A stretch of 64,000 nucleotides of DNA from Diphasiastrum complanatum (lineage: Eukaryota; Streptophyta; Lycopodiopsida; Lycopodiales; Lycopodiaceae), in the NCBI GenBank assembly GCA_029204225.1, contig CM055109.1, positions 3,550,733-3,614,732 on the forward strand, written 5' to 3'. This document shows positions 11,801 through 22,969 of the stretch, one piece after another (the stretch's first letter is position 1; each line of letters begins with the position of its first letter). The position numbers and the translations under genes are program-made. Under the pieces are notes generated by a model, which saw nothing but the letters and a program-made list of their open reading frames with translations, had not been told where the DNA came from and did no database searches.

Positions 11801-13723
11801 GCATTGGGTTTGAAACGGAGGCTTATGCCATTGCCGACACTATAAAGGTAAATGTGATAAATTTGTGACACATTAATTCAGACCAGCATATAGCCTCATC
11901 GCAAACCGTACATGATGTACAACATATCTACCAACACACGCCCTTTCATGCTTCTATAGTTTTACTTGATCTTGTTCTGGATAATCTCTTGTTAGTTTCC
12001 CAGGTTTATAAAACTCATCTCTGAATTGGAAAACCTGCAGTTTATTAACTAGCATTACAAAAAGTTTAAACTTTGTTTGTAAAAGCCAGATGCTGATCTT
12101 TGGTTTGGTTGAAATTTGGTGCAGTATGTGAAGCCTAAAGTTTATACGATAAACTGCGGAATGGCTTTTGGTCAGGGCGCAATGTTGCTCTCCATCGGTG
12201 ACAAGGGTTTTCGTGCTGTGCAGCCTAATGCCATCAGTAATTGTTCATGCTTAGCTAGTATTACGTGGTATTGAATGGGCATGACTTGATTGTGTTGACT
12301 AGTAGGTAGAGATGAAAAAAGTAAAATTATTGAAAATGTCTGGAATATCCTTCATGGATACCAAAGTAGCCTTCTTGAATCAGTGCATGAATGCTGGTAA
12401 AAGTTTGCAACTTGATGAATCCATTGCTAGACAACAACCTTTTGTCCGACCTTACTCAAATATGTTTACTTTCCTTTCACTCTATCCAGTTGTTGACTGG
12501 AACTGTCTCATGTAGGCAGTAGGATATTGTGACACTAGGTCCAAAGCTAAGGAAGCGGATGGTGGACGCGGACGTGCGTCCGGACGCGCGTCCGCGTCCG
12601 GACGTGGACGCGTCAGGGGCGCGTCCCTGGACGCATCCAGTTTTTTTTTTTTTTTTTTTAATTTAAAAAAAAAATTAGACCAAAAAAAAAATCAAAAAAA
12701 ATAAAAAATGAAGCCATTGGTGCGTACGGCGGTACGGACACGTCTGTTTTTTATTTTTTTAAAATTTTTAATTTTTTTTTTAGGGTTTTTTAGTTAAAAT
12801 AAAAAAAAAAAAATCTTACTAGGTTTTTAGGGTTGTCTGTCTACCTGGGTTGGATTCAAAAATTGTAACAATATGCGCTCCATAAGTAAATTTCAAGAAA
12901 TTTTGGACTACAGGATTTTGACTTTTGTGGAACATGGGAGCGAAGGTATATGTTTTCTTTGGATCTCTAGAGTTTAGATATAAGTGGATGTTGGTCTTCT
13001 ATGATGTTATTGTGGGCGATGGTTAGGTGGTGTGACTTACTTTTTTAATGGCACATTCATCAATGAACAGTTTTTGGTAGTCCAAATGTAGGAGTTTAGT
13101 TGCATATGTATAGATATGTGGTAGGACAGCTTTTTTTTATCTTGACGGTACTATAGGACACATTGAGGTACATTTGACGTAGAGTACTTGAATGAGGGTG
13201 AGTCTATGAGTCTGAAATGCACTATACTCTATACTGGTATAATGTGCTGTACAATGTCATGGTATGCTATGTACTCATCTCATCTCATTGTCATCGTGTC
13301 TTAGTGAAGGAGGTGATGCATGCTATTGCTAATTGCATGTGCAATGTCTGCTCTAGTATTTGTAAGATATATGATATATCAAGCTGCCCAATGATGATAT
13401 AGCATTTCGGCTACAAAGGGTATCCCATTAGCCATCGATGGCTTATTACTTGTACTATGGGAGCTTGAATATAAGTCAAGTCCTTGTCCATAAAGATTTG
13501 TGTCCCCCTTAGCTTGGCCCTTTTTATGTAATACATTCCTTCTTTCTTCTAGTGTCATGAACTGAAGAAATAGTGTGGTGCTGTCCTTTCTTGTTCTCCG
13601 AGCTTTCTCTAAGCCAGGTGATGGTGGCCAAGAATGGTTTTGAAATTTTATTTTGCTTACTTGATGGCATCTTGTGTATTTAGCATGCCCCTAACCCTAA
13701 TGTTGTGAGCCTTCTGCTCATGT

Positions 13724-13766
<43 letters not shown>

Positions 13767-16651
13767 ACTTTCTCCGCATGAGCTAAAAATAATGGTCCAA
13801 CTCCACTTGAAAAAATCAATACTCCACCACACGTGCATCACATTCTTCGTTGAAAGTTGTGAGAAGGCAAATTTTCCCATGGTGGAAAGCTAGGTTTGTA
13901 GCCAGTCAATGTCACACTGAGTTGCCTCCCTCCAAACTGATAAGTTCACTTCGCCTTGGACAACAATTCGATCGGTTTTTTGTTGAACAATTTGACACAT
14001 TCTAGTAGAACCGAATTATGAGAGATATGGTTTGGCTGTCTCCTCATATTTGGTCAACATTATGTAAGTTCTTTCAAGTTGAAGGAACCAGACTTAATTA
14101 CTACACTACATTGAGCACATTAGTTCAAAGTACAATGGCGAGCACATTAAAATATTGACAAGAACATTTGGACATCATAGAGACAACTCCTTATAGATTT
14201 GAGCTTAGATTTATGATAGGACTTGACCAGCTATTCCAATTTATGGATTCATGACGGCTAGTTAGAACTTAGAATAAGTCCATGTAACTTTTGTTTTATC
14301 TTGACGACAATTGTAGAAATTAAAAATCCAAATCTAGAGGATAGTTACTCCTCTTGGAGTTGTAATAACGATTGTATGACCAGTCATCAAGCCCCCTAAA
14401 CTTCTTCTAGGTTGATAGGATATCACTTTGAACAAGAAAGGACATAGACCTAAACAAATTCTTCTTGTTGCAATTTCATGTAAATAATAGAGCTGATTAT
14501 CAAGGTAGTCACATGAACGTGGCCGCCAATTTTTCCCAAAGAAAGCTTGTAACATCCATTGGTCTCACTTTTGAAGCAACAGCTCCCATCAAGCGACAAA
14601 ACCAATAGTGTTCAAGTCATTTCCTTTTCTTTTAATCCTTAGGCCTTTAATATTGTTGTAAAGTTGGCTTGACAGCACCAAAATGCTCTCAAAGGACTCA
14701 CTTGAGTGACACTCTTAGTCCCAAAGCAAGTCTAGATGAACATGGCTATGCTTTCGACCTGTGGATGAACTAGCAAGTTCAATTTGGGTTCATTGAGCCT
14801 TTGACATGTGAATGAGCTAGTCACTTGGCTATATTGGTCAAGCTAGCTTTGGCCCTCCATTTTGGGCCATATCGGCTCTTGGATCTCTTTGCCCAATTGT
14901 CGTAGGCGACGTAATCTGAAACAATGTGTGTTACCCAAAACAACATTTTGTTTTTGGACTAACTGGAGGCACTGAATCAGAACAAAACTACGAGGGGAGA
15001 CAAGCAAGTAGAAACTATAGACGAGAGTGCTCCATGTTTGAGCTCCCCTTGCTAGTGTATGCCACACTTCATGCTCCACTCAATGAGTGGCCCAGAGACC
15101 ACCATTCTATGTCATAATGAATGCACCTCTCTTGTGCTTAATATAGATGACTCATTGGGGCTGATGAACAATTTGAATTAGTTTACATTGAAGGATCAAT
15201 TTCAAACCTTTCACTAGCAACATTTTTAGTTACTCTTTTAATTTCTTTGTACTATTTTCTTAGAATATTTTCCTCTATGGATGATAAATGATATCATCTG
15301 GCCCTACCTTGGGCTTAGGGGCTTCTTATGAGTCATGACTTAAGTCTTGTTCATCCTTTTCAAACGTAACATTGACATCATCATGCTGGCCCTCTGTGTT
15401 CTCAAAGGGTTTCTGTTCACAACTTCTGTTAAACACTTTTGGGTAAGTTTGTGCAAATAAGAAGTATTTGATTGATATTCTTTTCTAATTTCCCTGTGCA
15501 TAGCTCATACGTATTTAATCTTGGTTAATGTGATAGCAATGGGTTTAAGTGTATATCATTCAACTTTCATCTTATAAAGGCATGAATGACATAAGAGTTT
15601 GTGAACATTGTACTATGGATGGCAGCCAAACTATATTCGCCAAAAGTTAATCAGTCCAGCGGTTCTGCAATCGATATGTGGATCAAGGTAAACTGCCTCT
15701 GAACTTTTTTGTACAGCAATGGCTTACTTTTGGCTTTTGATTCTTTGATGCCAATGATGTGACACCCTTTATCTCCACTGTAACAGGCAAAAGAGCTAGA
15801 TGCAAACACAAAGTACTACATAGAGTTACTGGCAAAAGGAACTGGTAAGACAGAGGAAGAAATTGCTCTTGATATTCAAAGGCCAAAGTATTTCAGTGCA
15901 CAAGAGGCCATTGATTATGGCTTGGCTGACAAGATAATTGAAAGCCGTGGCGTTGCAATGGAAAGAAGGGTATGTTTTGTTCAGCTAGTGTCAAAAAGTA
16001 TGTTGGTATTTTTTTGGAACTTATTTGTTTCAATAGTTTGTGTGGTATCACGTGTCTAATGTGTGTGGATCAATTTTCTTTTTGTCATGAGAACTGGACA
16101 TAATTATCACAAAGCTCCAATCTGAAAGGCATTTGACTTAACATCAAGTTTGAAGGCATAGGTGTTTTAATCCCTGTATATTAGTGTGGTAGAAGTGTAA
16201 GTTATGTTTTTACGACTCTTTGACAAGTGGAAATGCCAGTTTTACTGAGATAAAATCATGCATGTTAATTAAGTAGTTTTCAAGGGTGGCAGCTTTGGAG
16301 TTGAAGCTCGTTTGACCAGTTCTGACTTAAAGCACTTGGCCACCTCCATCTGCTTGCAAGTTGATAGTAAATCAGTTTTTAAGTTTTTCGCCTTCAGCAT
16401 GAGATTGTTGATTCAAAACCCCAAAATGAGGGCATATCAAGTAGGAAGAAGCTTGCTTTTCTGTTTGTCTTTGGATTTGGAAAAGTTCTGGTTTTCATAG
16501 GAAAAGTTGCTTGAGGTGGTCAAGAGTTTGCTATAGATGTTATCTTCTTGTGTACTTTCAGAACTATGATGAAATGCTTGCTCAATCAAAAGCCATGAAG
16601 GCCAGTTACTCGAGAACAGGGCCCCAAGCCGCTCCAGCTGGACCAAGATAA
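2811..16651 (+). CDS. CLPR1: ClpR1, non-catalytic subunit of chloroplast Clp protease core
   Basis: ClpR1 belongs to the plastid ClpPR core, which degrades stromal proteins fed by ClpC-type chaperones. Exons: 2811-3042, 7842-7957, 11050-11247, 11533-11637, 11785-11847, 12125-12236, 15626-15687, 15787-15969, 16562-16651. All have GT/AG borders and joining phases, and together encode 386 residues, close to the family size. The first 60 residues have no Asp or Glu and many Ser, as in a transit peptide. The ClpP fold is clear: 'TAPPDLPSLLLDARICFLG', 'PIYFYINSPG', 'TEAYAIADTI', 'YTINCGMAFGQGAMLL', 'AIDYGLADKI'. By alignment to ClpP, the catalytic Ser is Gly254, the His is Pro281 and the Asp is Pro329, so it cannot cleave peptides. 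The N-terminal 'FKNIPKYLYGL' and 'MYRGGGG' segments separate ClpR1 from other ClpR proteins. Introns 1, 2 and 6 exceed 3 kb. No coding break is seen. Confidence 0.93.
3688..4240 (+). pseudogene. Copia RT/RNase H relic inside ClpR1 intron 1
   Basis: Translating across frames gives the tail of a Copia reverse transcriptase: 'VILYVGDLLIV', where YVDD has become YVGD. It is followed by 'KPYKQLLRGFIYL', 'GIVSQSMSKP', 'LKLLGYVDVDWA' and a Ser-Ser-Thr-x-Ala-Glu RNase H motif near 4150. Several stops and frame changes interrupt it. It lies in the same orientation as the host gene, within its 4.8 kb first intron. It is an old, non-functional insertion. Confidence 0.7.
4690..5060 (+). repeat. Dispersed repeat A, copy 1 (ClpR1 intron 1)
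   Basis: Words shared in order with 14735-15060: 'catggcta', 'acttgtgaatgatctagcaag', 'gagttgatcacttag/gagctagtcacttgg', 'ggctcttgga...ttgccca', 'gaggggagataggcaa/gaggggagacaagcaa'. Both copies lie in introns of the same gene and in the same orientation. No coding content is recognised. Confidence 0.5.
5061..5899. other. ClpR1 intron 1 sequence, nothing recognised
   Basis: Ordinary intronic sequence between repeat A and the hAT relic. The part after 5700 may be the unrecognisable 5' section of the hAT element. Confidence 0.4.
5900..6957 (+). pseudogene. hAT-type transposase relic with DUF659 domain (ClpR1 intron 1)
   Basis: The plus strand carries, in order, the landmarks of plant hAT-like DUF659 proteins. 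They are 'AWVTYGC.ILLDG' near 6190-6230, then 'VVTDNVSICVAVGELLERDY' followed by 'WTLCATHCIDLLMHEIG' at 6353-6480. After these come an 'ELAPTHFAYHFVIL' segment at about 6580-6620, and 'YHVLRLVDREV...GLIYEVMDKI' at 6777-6860. The reading frame is broken by stops and shifts at several places, including just after the first landmark and after 6622. The BED zinc finger and the C-terminal dimerisation region are not visible. It is a dead DNA-transposon copy embedded in the host intron. Confidence 0.75.
7040..7425 (-). mobile_element. Copia leader, primer-binding site and 231-base LTR (ClpR1 intron 1)
   Basis: 'gctctgatacca' at 7183-7194 is the complement of the initiator-Met tRNA primer-binding site used by Copia elements. 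An LTR begins right after it (TGTCAA at 7195) and ends in CTAACA at 7425. The leader at 7060-7180 resembles that of the complete element at 39111-44573 ('gactttctcac', 'gtgacaagc', 'atccactga'). So this is the 5' end of a related, older, minus-strand element whose coding part is gone; the hAT relic lies directly beyond. Both elements show the same LTR termini in outline. Confidence 0.7.
7958..11049. other. ClpR1 intron 2, no element recognised
   Basis: About 3.1 kb of AT-rich intron. A minus-strand open frame of 88 codons at 8503-8766 has no family I recognise. I see no transposon landmark, but old insertions may be beyond recognition. Confidence 0.5.
12545..12835. repeat. GC-rich 'ggacg/cgtcc' palindromic block with poly-T/A (ClpR1 intron 6)
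   Basis: A cluster of ggacgcg, cgtccg and acgtgcgtcc words forms overlapping palindromes at 12560-12630. Long T and A runs and an 'acgcggtacggacacgtctg'-like tail follow. A related block with the same word and T-run order is at 19226-19350, and a weaker one at 1290-1335. It looks like a dispersed non-autonomous repeat. Confidence 0.45.
13726..13764. repeat. (CT)n microsatellite
   Basis: Uninterrupted TC/CT dinucleotides, about 19 units, in ClpR1 intron 6. Confidence 0.95.
14735..15060 (+). repeat. Dispersed repeat A, copy 2 (ClpR1 intron 6)
   Basis: Diverged copy of the block at 4690-5060, in the same order and orientation. See that entry for shared words. Confidence 0.5.
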
Positions 16652-18120
16652 GCAGGCTGACAGAAAAATGTGGAGGTACCGTACAGCTTTGAAGCCTAAG
16701 AAGAAATTGGGTAAATGGATCAAGGGGTGGCTAAGCTCTTAAGCACAAAGTTTGCAGTTGGGCTGTGTAACAGTCAACATCAGACTACTTTCTACTTGTA
16801 CAAAAGGATACAAGCGTTTTAGTGTAACTGTATATCCTCCTATAAATTCATAACCGCAGCTAATTCAGATTTTCCTGGTGAGGAAAGCATGTCCTAAAAA
16901 TACCACCATAAAAGGTGCTTAAAGCCTTGGGACAGCTTCTATGCCAGTCTTACATGCGATGGGGAGTAAAATGTACAAAAATCTGCTATCAATGTGAGTA
17001 CTTTAAGAGTATTTTGGATCGTTTTTTTTATAAATTTAGATGGTATGAGTTTGTTCCAAAAAATCATTCTGATAGCAGCCCTTCAGAGTGTAAAAATAAC
17101 TTTTGACGACCTTGAAGGATTTCCTGCTGTCAATCTGTTTTGAAGGATTTTCAGCTCTGTGAATTTGAAGTCAGCAGTGTTGCCACCATACGTGTACATA
17201 TAGCAGAAGTAAATTCTGCCATACGGTCTTCCATACATCCATCTATGTGCATGCATACAGAAATATAGTCTGTCTGTATGCATATCTTATCCTCTCTGGC
17301 TATTCCAGTGGTGGAAAAAAGCTTGAAACAGTTTCGCCTGCCTGCACTCAGGTGTAGAGCCTGGAATCAAGCTTCCTTGGAGCCTTTGATCGTCCATCCA
17401 TATTGTAGCTTGGAGGGTCCCAGTGAGCACGGAAGCTTCAATGTAGGGCTTATTGCCTAAGAGCTTTTCTTTCCCTGAGTGACTGCGTGAAAGGATATAT
17501 GCCTTTAGATGAAAATAAATTCAAACCAAAACCAGTGTGTTCCTTACGACGACAGTAACTACTAATTGATAGTATTTTTTGTATGAAGTTGAAAGTAAAT
17601 GTAGACAGGAAAAAACCAAAGTAGTGAAGTATGCCACCTATAAATATTAGTTCCTGTTAAGTACCTATGTGATTCTATCCAATGCCATGAGTTGCCTTCT
17701 ATGTGTAGAGAAAATTTTGGCATGCCTTCAAATACTCAAACACGAATTTGGCCAGATGAAAGTTGTGGGTGCAACAAGCAAAGTCAGCAGATTGGGTTAC
17801 GTATCAATTTAATGAATGACCTGGCGGTGAGGCTATTAGGGAACAATGAGTGACTGGTGCCCAAGACAGCTACCAGGGCTTGTAGTACGGGAATCATATT
17901 TTAGGCTTACCTAAAACCTGTGATAACAGACACAGCAAGTTTCTGGTTTTACTACCGTGTTCTGACCTTAATTCATTTCATCAAACTAATTAAAAGGTGA
18001 ATTTACAAGAGGTCATTTTCACCAAATAATTGCCACCCTACATGTTTTCCTTTCTCGAAGTTTCTGGTCAGCTTAGCCCTTGGCCTTCACACGATATATA
18101 TCTAAGATACATAAAATATG
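16652..18120. other. ClpR1 3' region and intergenic sequence
   Basis: The 3' UTR of ClpR1 should begin here. I see no classical AATAAA close to the stop codon, which is common in plants. No other gene is recognised. A short palindrome around 'atgcatacag...ctgtatgcat' lies near 17250-17283. Confidence 0.5.
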
Positions 18121-18148
18121 CGTTCCGTGGATTTTTATGGTACGGAAT

Positions 18149-18690
18149 GGTTCTGCGGTACAGAATGCCGGAATCGTTCCGTACCGCAGAACCCTAAAAG
18201 AAAAATTTCAATTTTTTTTTGTTATACCAAAATGTTGCCCTTTTGAGAGCTGATATACCCCCTGTATAGCTCCAAACTGCAAAAAACATCCGTCTAGGGC
18301 CCCAAAAATCGTGCCCTAATCTCAAAAAAAGGCACAATGACTTATACCCCCTGTATAGCTCAAAACTGCAAAAAAAAGTCTGTCTAGGGCCCCAAAAATC
18401 ATGCCCCTATTAGGGGGGGGGTATAAGTCATTGTGCCTTTTTTTGAGATTAGGGCACGATTTTTGGGGCCCTAGACGGATTTTTTTTGCCTTCGCACAAA
18501 TCATCCGACCAAGCTTGAGAATCTATAGTCGAGTGATGTCTCTCAAGGTATCCGTGGAGAGCCCAATTCGAAACATAGCCTCAAGAACCATAGGCAGAGT
18601 TGTGGGGCCCTAGACTAATTTTTTTTGCAGTTTGGAGCTCTACACAGGGGGTATACAGCTCTGAAAGGGCAACATTTTGGTCAATATTAT
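18149..18690. repeat. Nested foldback element
   Basis: Three inverted-repeat layers can be read. (1) A 13-base perfect pair 'ggttctgcggtac' at 18149-18161 and 18181-18193. (2) An outer pair, 18225-18303 with 18604-18681, imperfect. (3) An inner pair of about 60 bases, 18289-18351 with 18416-18479, which reads as perfect. A direct repeat (18258-18310 and 18348-18400) lies inside. No reading frame is present. It resembles a compound MITE or foldback transposon. Confidence 0.75.
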
Positions 18691-18774
18691 TATTATAAAA
18701 ATCCCGTTCCGTGAAAAAATTTCACGGTACGATATGGAACCCGTTTCGTACGTATTTTCATGGAACCGTATTAG

Positions 18775-19180
18775 TTCTTAGCATAGAGCCCACGGTTCTC
18801 AGAAGCGTGGTGTGAACCATACCACAATTCATGAACCGTGGAACCCGTATGGTTCCAGTATTCAATTAATTAATTTTTACCCAATTTTCCCCCAAAACCC
18901 CTCGCAAGGCATTTTTGGTCCTCATTTCACAGATTTTGTGGTTTGGGGGTGGGAAGTAAAAAAAAAGGCATTAAAAAATAATTGCTTTGGTCCTCCCCAA
19001 AATAAATAATTAATCCCCCTAAACAATTCTGAGGTTTTTTTGGCCTATTTTGGGTGGGAACTAAAAGAAAATTAATTAGTTACTTAGGACGGTTCACCAC
19101 AAAAAATTTGTGAACCATACGGTTTACTGTACAATTCTGAGAACCGTGGTGAACCGTCCACGGTTCTCAGATTCTATGGT
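18775..19180. repeat. 'gaaccgt/acggttc' inverted-repeat element
   Basis: Both ends carry 'cacggttctcag' and 'gaaccgt' words in opposite order, for example 'ttcttagcatag...cacggttctcagaa' on the left and 'ttctgagaaccgtgg...ggttcttag' on the right. The centre is AT-rich. A MITE-like element is likely; its ends cannot be fixed exactly. Confidence 0.5.
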
Positions 19181-19184
19181 TCTT

Positions 19185-19186
<2 letters not shown>

Positions 19187-19223
<37 letters not shown>
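19187..19223. repeat. (AT)n microsatellite
   Basis: Uninterrupted AT dinucleotides immediately after the repeat element ending near 19180. Confidence 0.95.
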
Positions 19224-19225
<2 letters not shown>

Positions 19226-19227
<2 letters not shown>

Positions 19228-19350
19228 TGGAGGGTTTGGACGTGCGTCCAGACGTTGGATGCAGACGCATTTTTTTTTTTAAGGATATAGACAAAAAAAA
19301 AAAGCAGACGCGAAATGGTCGCGTCCGGCCCGGACGCACATGTCTGATAT
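19226..19350. repeat. GC-rich 'cgtccggacg' block, related to 12545-12835
   Basis: Shares 'ggacgtgcgtcc', 'gcagacgc', T/A runs and a terminal 'acgcacatgtctg' with the intron 6 block, in the same order. Confidence 0.45.
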
Positions 19351-20064
19351 TATTTTATATATATATAAATTTCTATTAGTAGAATCCGACAAAAGTAGGG
19401 TCCTTGTAGTGTTTAAAAAAATTCCAAAACATTACCATCAGATCCCCGATAAAATTTCCTGCTATTTGACACCCACATTGCAAAAATAAAAATAAAAGTA
19501 AAAAAACGTTCTGGAACAACGTTCCGAGGCAAAATCCAGGATGCGTTCTAGAACGGGCATTGCAACTTTGCTATATATATGATAGTTGTAGCCAATCGTA
19601 AGTTTAAACTATTTATCTATTTATTTATTTATTTTGCTTCTCCTTAAATTTATATGCTAAATTGGAGTTATGTAGCTGAAACTATTGGAAACCCATTTAA
19701 TTTGATGCCAGTTGGGTTAAGTTTACAATGCACATGGTTCATTTTATAAAAAGAAGATCTCGCATAACTTCTTGAAATGGACTTGAAACTATTGGAAACC
19801 CATCTAATGTTAATTATCTATGTTTTCTCTTTCTACTGACATCCATATTGCATGTATCTTTTTTTTTTTTTGCGAATTGCAAATTGGATTGCTTTTTGAA
19901 AATTGTTGGTCCATCTATGACTCACACACACACACACAAATAGTTGTAGCAGATTGTGATTTGCAAGTTCACAAAAAAAAATCCTATTTTTTTTTAAATT
20001 CGCAACTCGTGGAACTATTATTATCCAAATTTAATAATGTGTAGTTGTCGTTGATTGCCACGTT
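19351..20064. other. AT-rich intergenic sequence
   Basis: No gene seen. Short repeated phrases ('gaaactattggaaacccat') occur twice, near 19677 and 19783, suggesting older local duplication. Confidence 0.4.
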
Positions 20065-20412
20065 AGAACAATTTGCTATGGTGCACTACAATTTAATATT
20101 GCTTTGTACTGCCCCCTCAATACGTAGCCATCTTTGTATAAAATAATTTGGAGTTTCATTAAGTGCATAAAATGCAACCGTCTATGTCACTCCAAAGCGA
20201 GTAGTTGGAATAATACATGTATTGTTGCGAATAAGCATTATCGTTCTTCTATAGCAACAATATCGAAACCTCAGAACAATTTGCTATGATTCAGTATGGT
20301 TCAACATTGCTTTGTACTACCTCCTCAGTATGTAGGCATCTCCGTACAAAAGAAATTGGAATTCTATCAAGTGTATAAAATGCAATCATCTTTGTCATTT
20401 CAAAGCAAGCAT
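20065..20412. repeat. Direct duplication with 208-base spacing
   Basis: Copy 1 starts at 20065 and copy 2 at 20273, both with 'agaacaatttgctatg'. They continue through 'attgctttgtact.cc.cctca.tacgta.gcatct..gtac', 'aagtg.ataaaatgcaa' and 'gtca.t.caaagc.ag'. About 140 bases of each copy align. No coding content. Confidence 0.7.
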
Positions 20413-20964
20413 TTGCTACAATTCAAAGTTTTGATATGGTTCAATACAGTTTATTGTGGTTTAGTAAGGTTCAGTGCGTATGCTGGGGTACACATTAGGT
20501 TTTGATGTCAATTGGGTTATGATTTTTGCATTTAGGTTGATACAAGTTGATGTCAGTTGGGTCATAGCTTTTGCACTAGTTTATGCAATTATTTTAAGTT
20601 TCTTGTAATTGCTCGGAATTGGAGTTGAAACTACTGGATATCCATTTAATTTTAATTCTCTAATTTTTCTCTTTCTATTAATACGCATATTTTTATAGCA
20701 TAAAAGGTAATAAAAAAACTACATGAAAAATTATAGTACAAAAGTACTATAAAGTGAAGCAAGTTTTAAGACGCCCAGCTGTTACCTGCCATCATTCCAC
20801 AACACAAAATCACGCAAGTTAGTATGTGAGAAAGACATGTGTCGTAACTTAGCATCAGTTGTTATCCATTTTCGAAACAAGATTCACTACATAATAGCTT
20901 GGATAGTCGAGTAAAACAATCTTCTCTATCAACACAAGATTTCAATACTTTTTTGCCCTGTCAC

Positions 20965-21418
20965 AACTGTATCAAAACATACGCCATATTGATTAGTATG
21001 AGGGCAAGTATTCGTATTAGAACTATACATTAATGTAGAATATATGAGTAAATATTGTAATCATTCATTACTAGTAGAGTGGGTGCAGTTTATTCGTAGT
21101 AAAAAGTATCAGGGCAGATCCGTGCCATATTGACTTTTAAGACTTCATGTATAAGCATGAACGTCTTTGAACTATGGTTAGTAATTAGGGCAAATCCATG
21201 CCGTACCAACTACCCAAAAACTAACATCCATTCATATATATACAATAGCCAAAGTGTAGTCAAGAACAAATTTATCAATAGTAAAAAGAGTGCGATTATT
21301 TCATAACTAAAAAGTATCAAGACAGATCCGTGCCATTCTGATCTCTTAGATCTCATGTACAAGCATGAATGTCTCTAAGTTATATAAGTAGTTAGGGCAA
21401 ATCCATGCTGTTCACGAT
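20965..21418. repeat. Second direct duplication with 208-base spacing
   Basis: 'aaaaagtatc' begins at 21101 and again at 21309. Both copies continue with 'cagatccgtgccat', 'catgta.aagcatgaa.gtct' and 'tagggcaaatccatgc'. A more degenerate third copy ('gtatcaaaacatacgccatattgatt') lies near 20970. Confidence 0.7.
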
Positions 21419-22334
21419 GCTCGTTTAATTTACTTAAACATGATAACAACACCCTCATAGTACTTTAAGATTATGCATTAGGTGGTGAGAGTTTCTTATC
21501 CAAAATGCTATAGAAAACAAGAACCAAAACGAGATGTATTTTTTATATTGTTTGTGTAATGAAAAGTTTGAGAAAACTAGTAATGGAGTGTGAAAAGAAC
21601 CAAGAGTCGTGATTAGTGAGTAGGTAAATTTGTGGTGAAGCGATGTCATGAGCATTAGCCATCTCTCACTTAGTATTAATAAGTGTCTATAGTCATTGAA
21701 TCACATCAAAACGGTATAGTCAACTAAATGGTCATAACATTGTTTGTACTTTATCCATACTAAGCCGTCTCAATGAAGTATATCATCACATAATTAGAAT
21801 TCATAACAGAACATCAAGAAACGCATCATCAATGCTACAATTTAATACAAGTATGAATGTGCACAGTAGCCACCCAAGTTGATTGCGGCCATTGAATAAA
21901 GTTCAACATGATTTTTTCTTGAATCTAGTACGGAGTGTACTGGTCGCAATAGTATCTATCTCATACAATTGCGTGTAGTTGGCTGCTAAAAATCGTGTCT
22001 CCACAGTCACTGAAGTAGAAGAGTATGATGGGGACAAAAATGGAGAGAAGCAAAGTGAATGATAGTAGGGAGGTGCGATTCACTACAACCCATTATATAG
22101 TGAACTGAGGTTAATGTGAGGTGGCGGATGAGGTTTCGCAATATCATCCTCTCATAGGTAACTTATGCATCAAGTTATAGCAAAAACTGAGAAGATCCTT
22201 CAAAAGCAAAAAAAACCTTCTGTGTTGTACTCACCAAGTGTGTCTACTAAAAAATTGGCATTTTAGGCATCGAGCGCTTTAGTTTTTGAAAAGGAAAGAC
22301 ATATCGTAATGTACATTGATGAACAGAGTCCATG

Positions 22335-22340
<6 letters not shown>
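21419..22340. other. Intergenic sequence, nothing recognised
   Basis: AT-rich, no gene or element identified. Confidence 0.4.

Positions 22341-22381
<41 letters not shown>
22341..22381. repeat. (AT)n microsatellite
   Basis: Uninterrupted AT run, followed by dispersed repeat B. Confidence 0.95.
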
Positions 22382-22382
<1 letters not shown>

Positions 22383-22550
22383 CTATTTATGGTTTTGGAC
22401 ACATCATGTGTATGGGGGGTGAGAATGTATGGGGTGGGCACCATACATCCTCGTACATATACTAAAATTTTGAAATGCATGCATGGGGAAGAGGATGTAT
22501 CCATCCCTGCCCCATGCATACACATTGCTCCCCACATCCTAATTTAAATC
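22382..22550. repeat. Dispersed repeat B, copy 1
   Basis: Begins 'aactattt' right after an (AT)n run and contains many 'catacat/atgcat/ggggaag' words ending in a C-rich tail. The same arrangement occurs at 23822-24000. Terminal inverted wording (ccccatgcatacaca against tgtgtatgggggg) suggests a foldback-like element whose ends lie next to AT runs. Confidence 0.5.
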
Positions 22551-22590
22551 ACTAACCTCCCCCTTTCCCTCTCTCATGATCCTCCTTCGA

Positions 22591-22593
<3 letters not shown>

Positions 22594-22664
<71 letters not shown>
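22594..22664. repeat. (CT)n microsatellite
   Basis: About 35 uninterrupted CT units. Confidence 0.95.
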
Positions 22665-22666
<2 letters not shown>

Positions 22667-22969
22667 ATTAGAACATCGATGTGGTAATACGCGTATGGCC
22701 TAGAAGCTTTTCCCTTTTATTTTTCAATGGAATTTGAAAAAGAATGTTGTCATCTACTGCACGAATATTATAACCTTTTATATGGCGATGTTGTTCTTTT
22801 ATTAAGCTTTCGATTGGATCGTGTAATATTTTGTAACGATGTCAATGACGTTATATGCTTGTTTCTATTGTTGTTGGTGGATGGTTGCTTCCTAGCAATG
22901 AGACTGCAACCATATTGTGTTGTCGCAGCATTGTCGCTTTGTTAAGTGTAACACAGCTTCTTGACTCTT

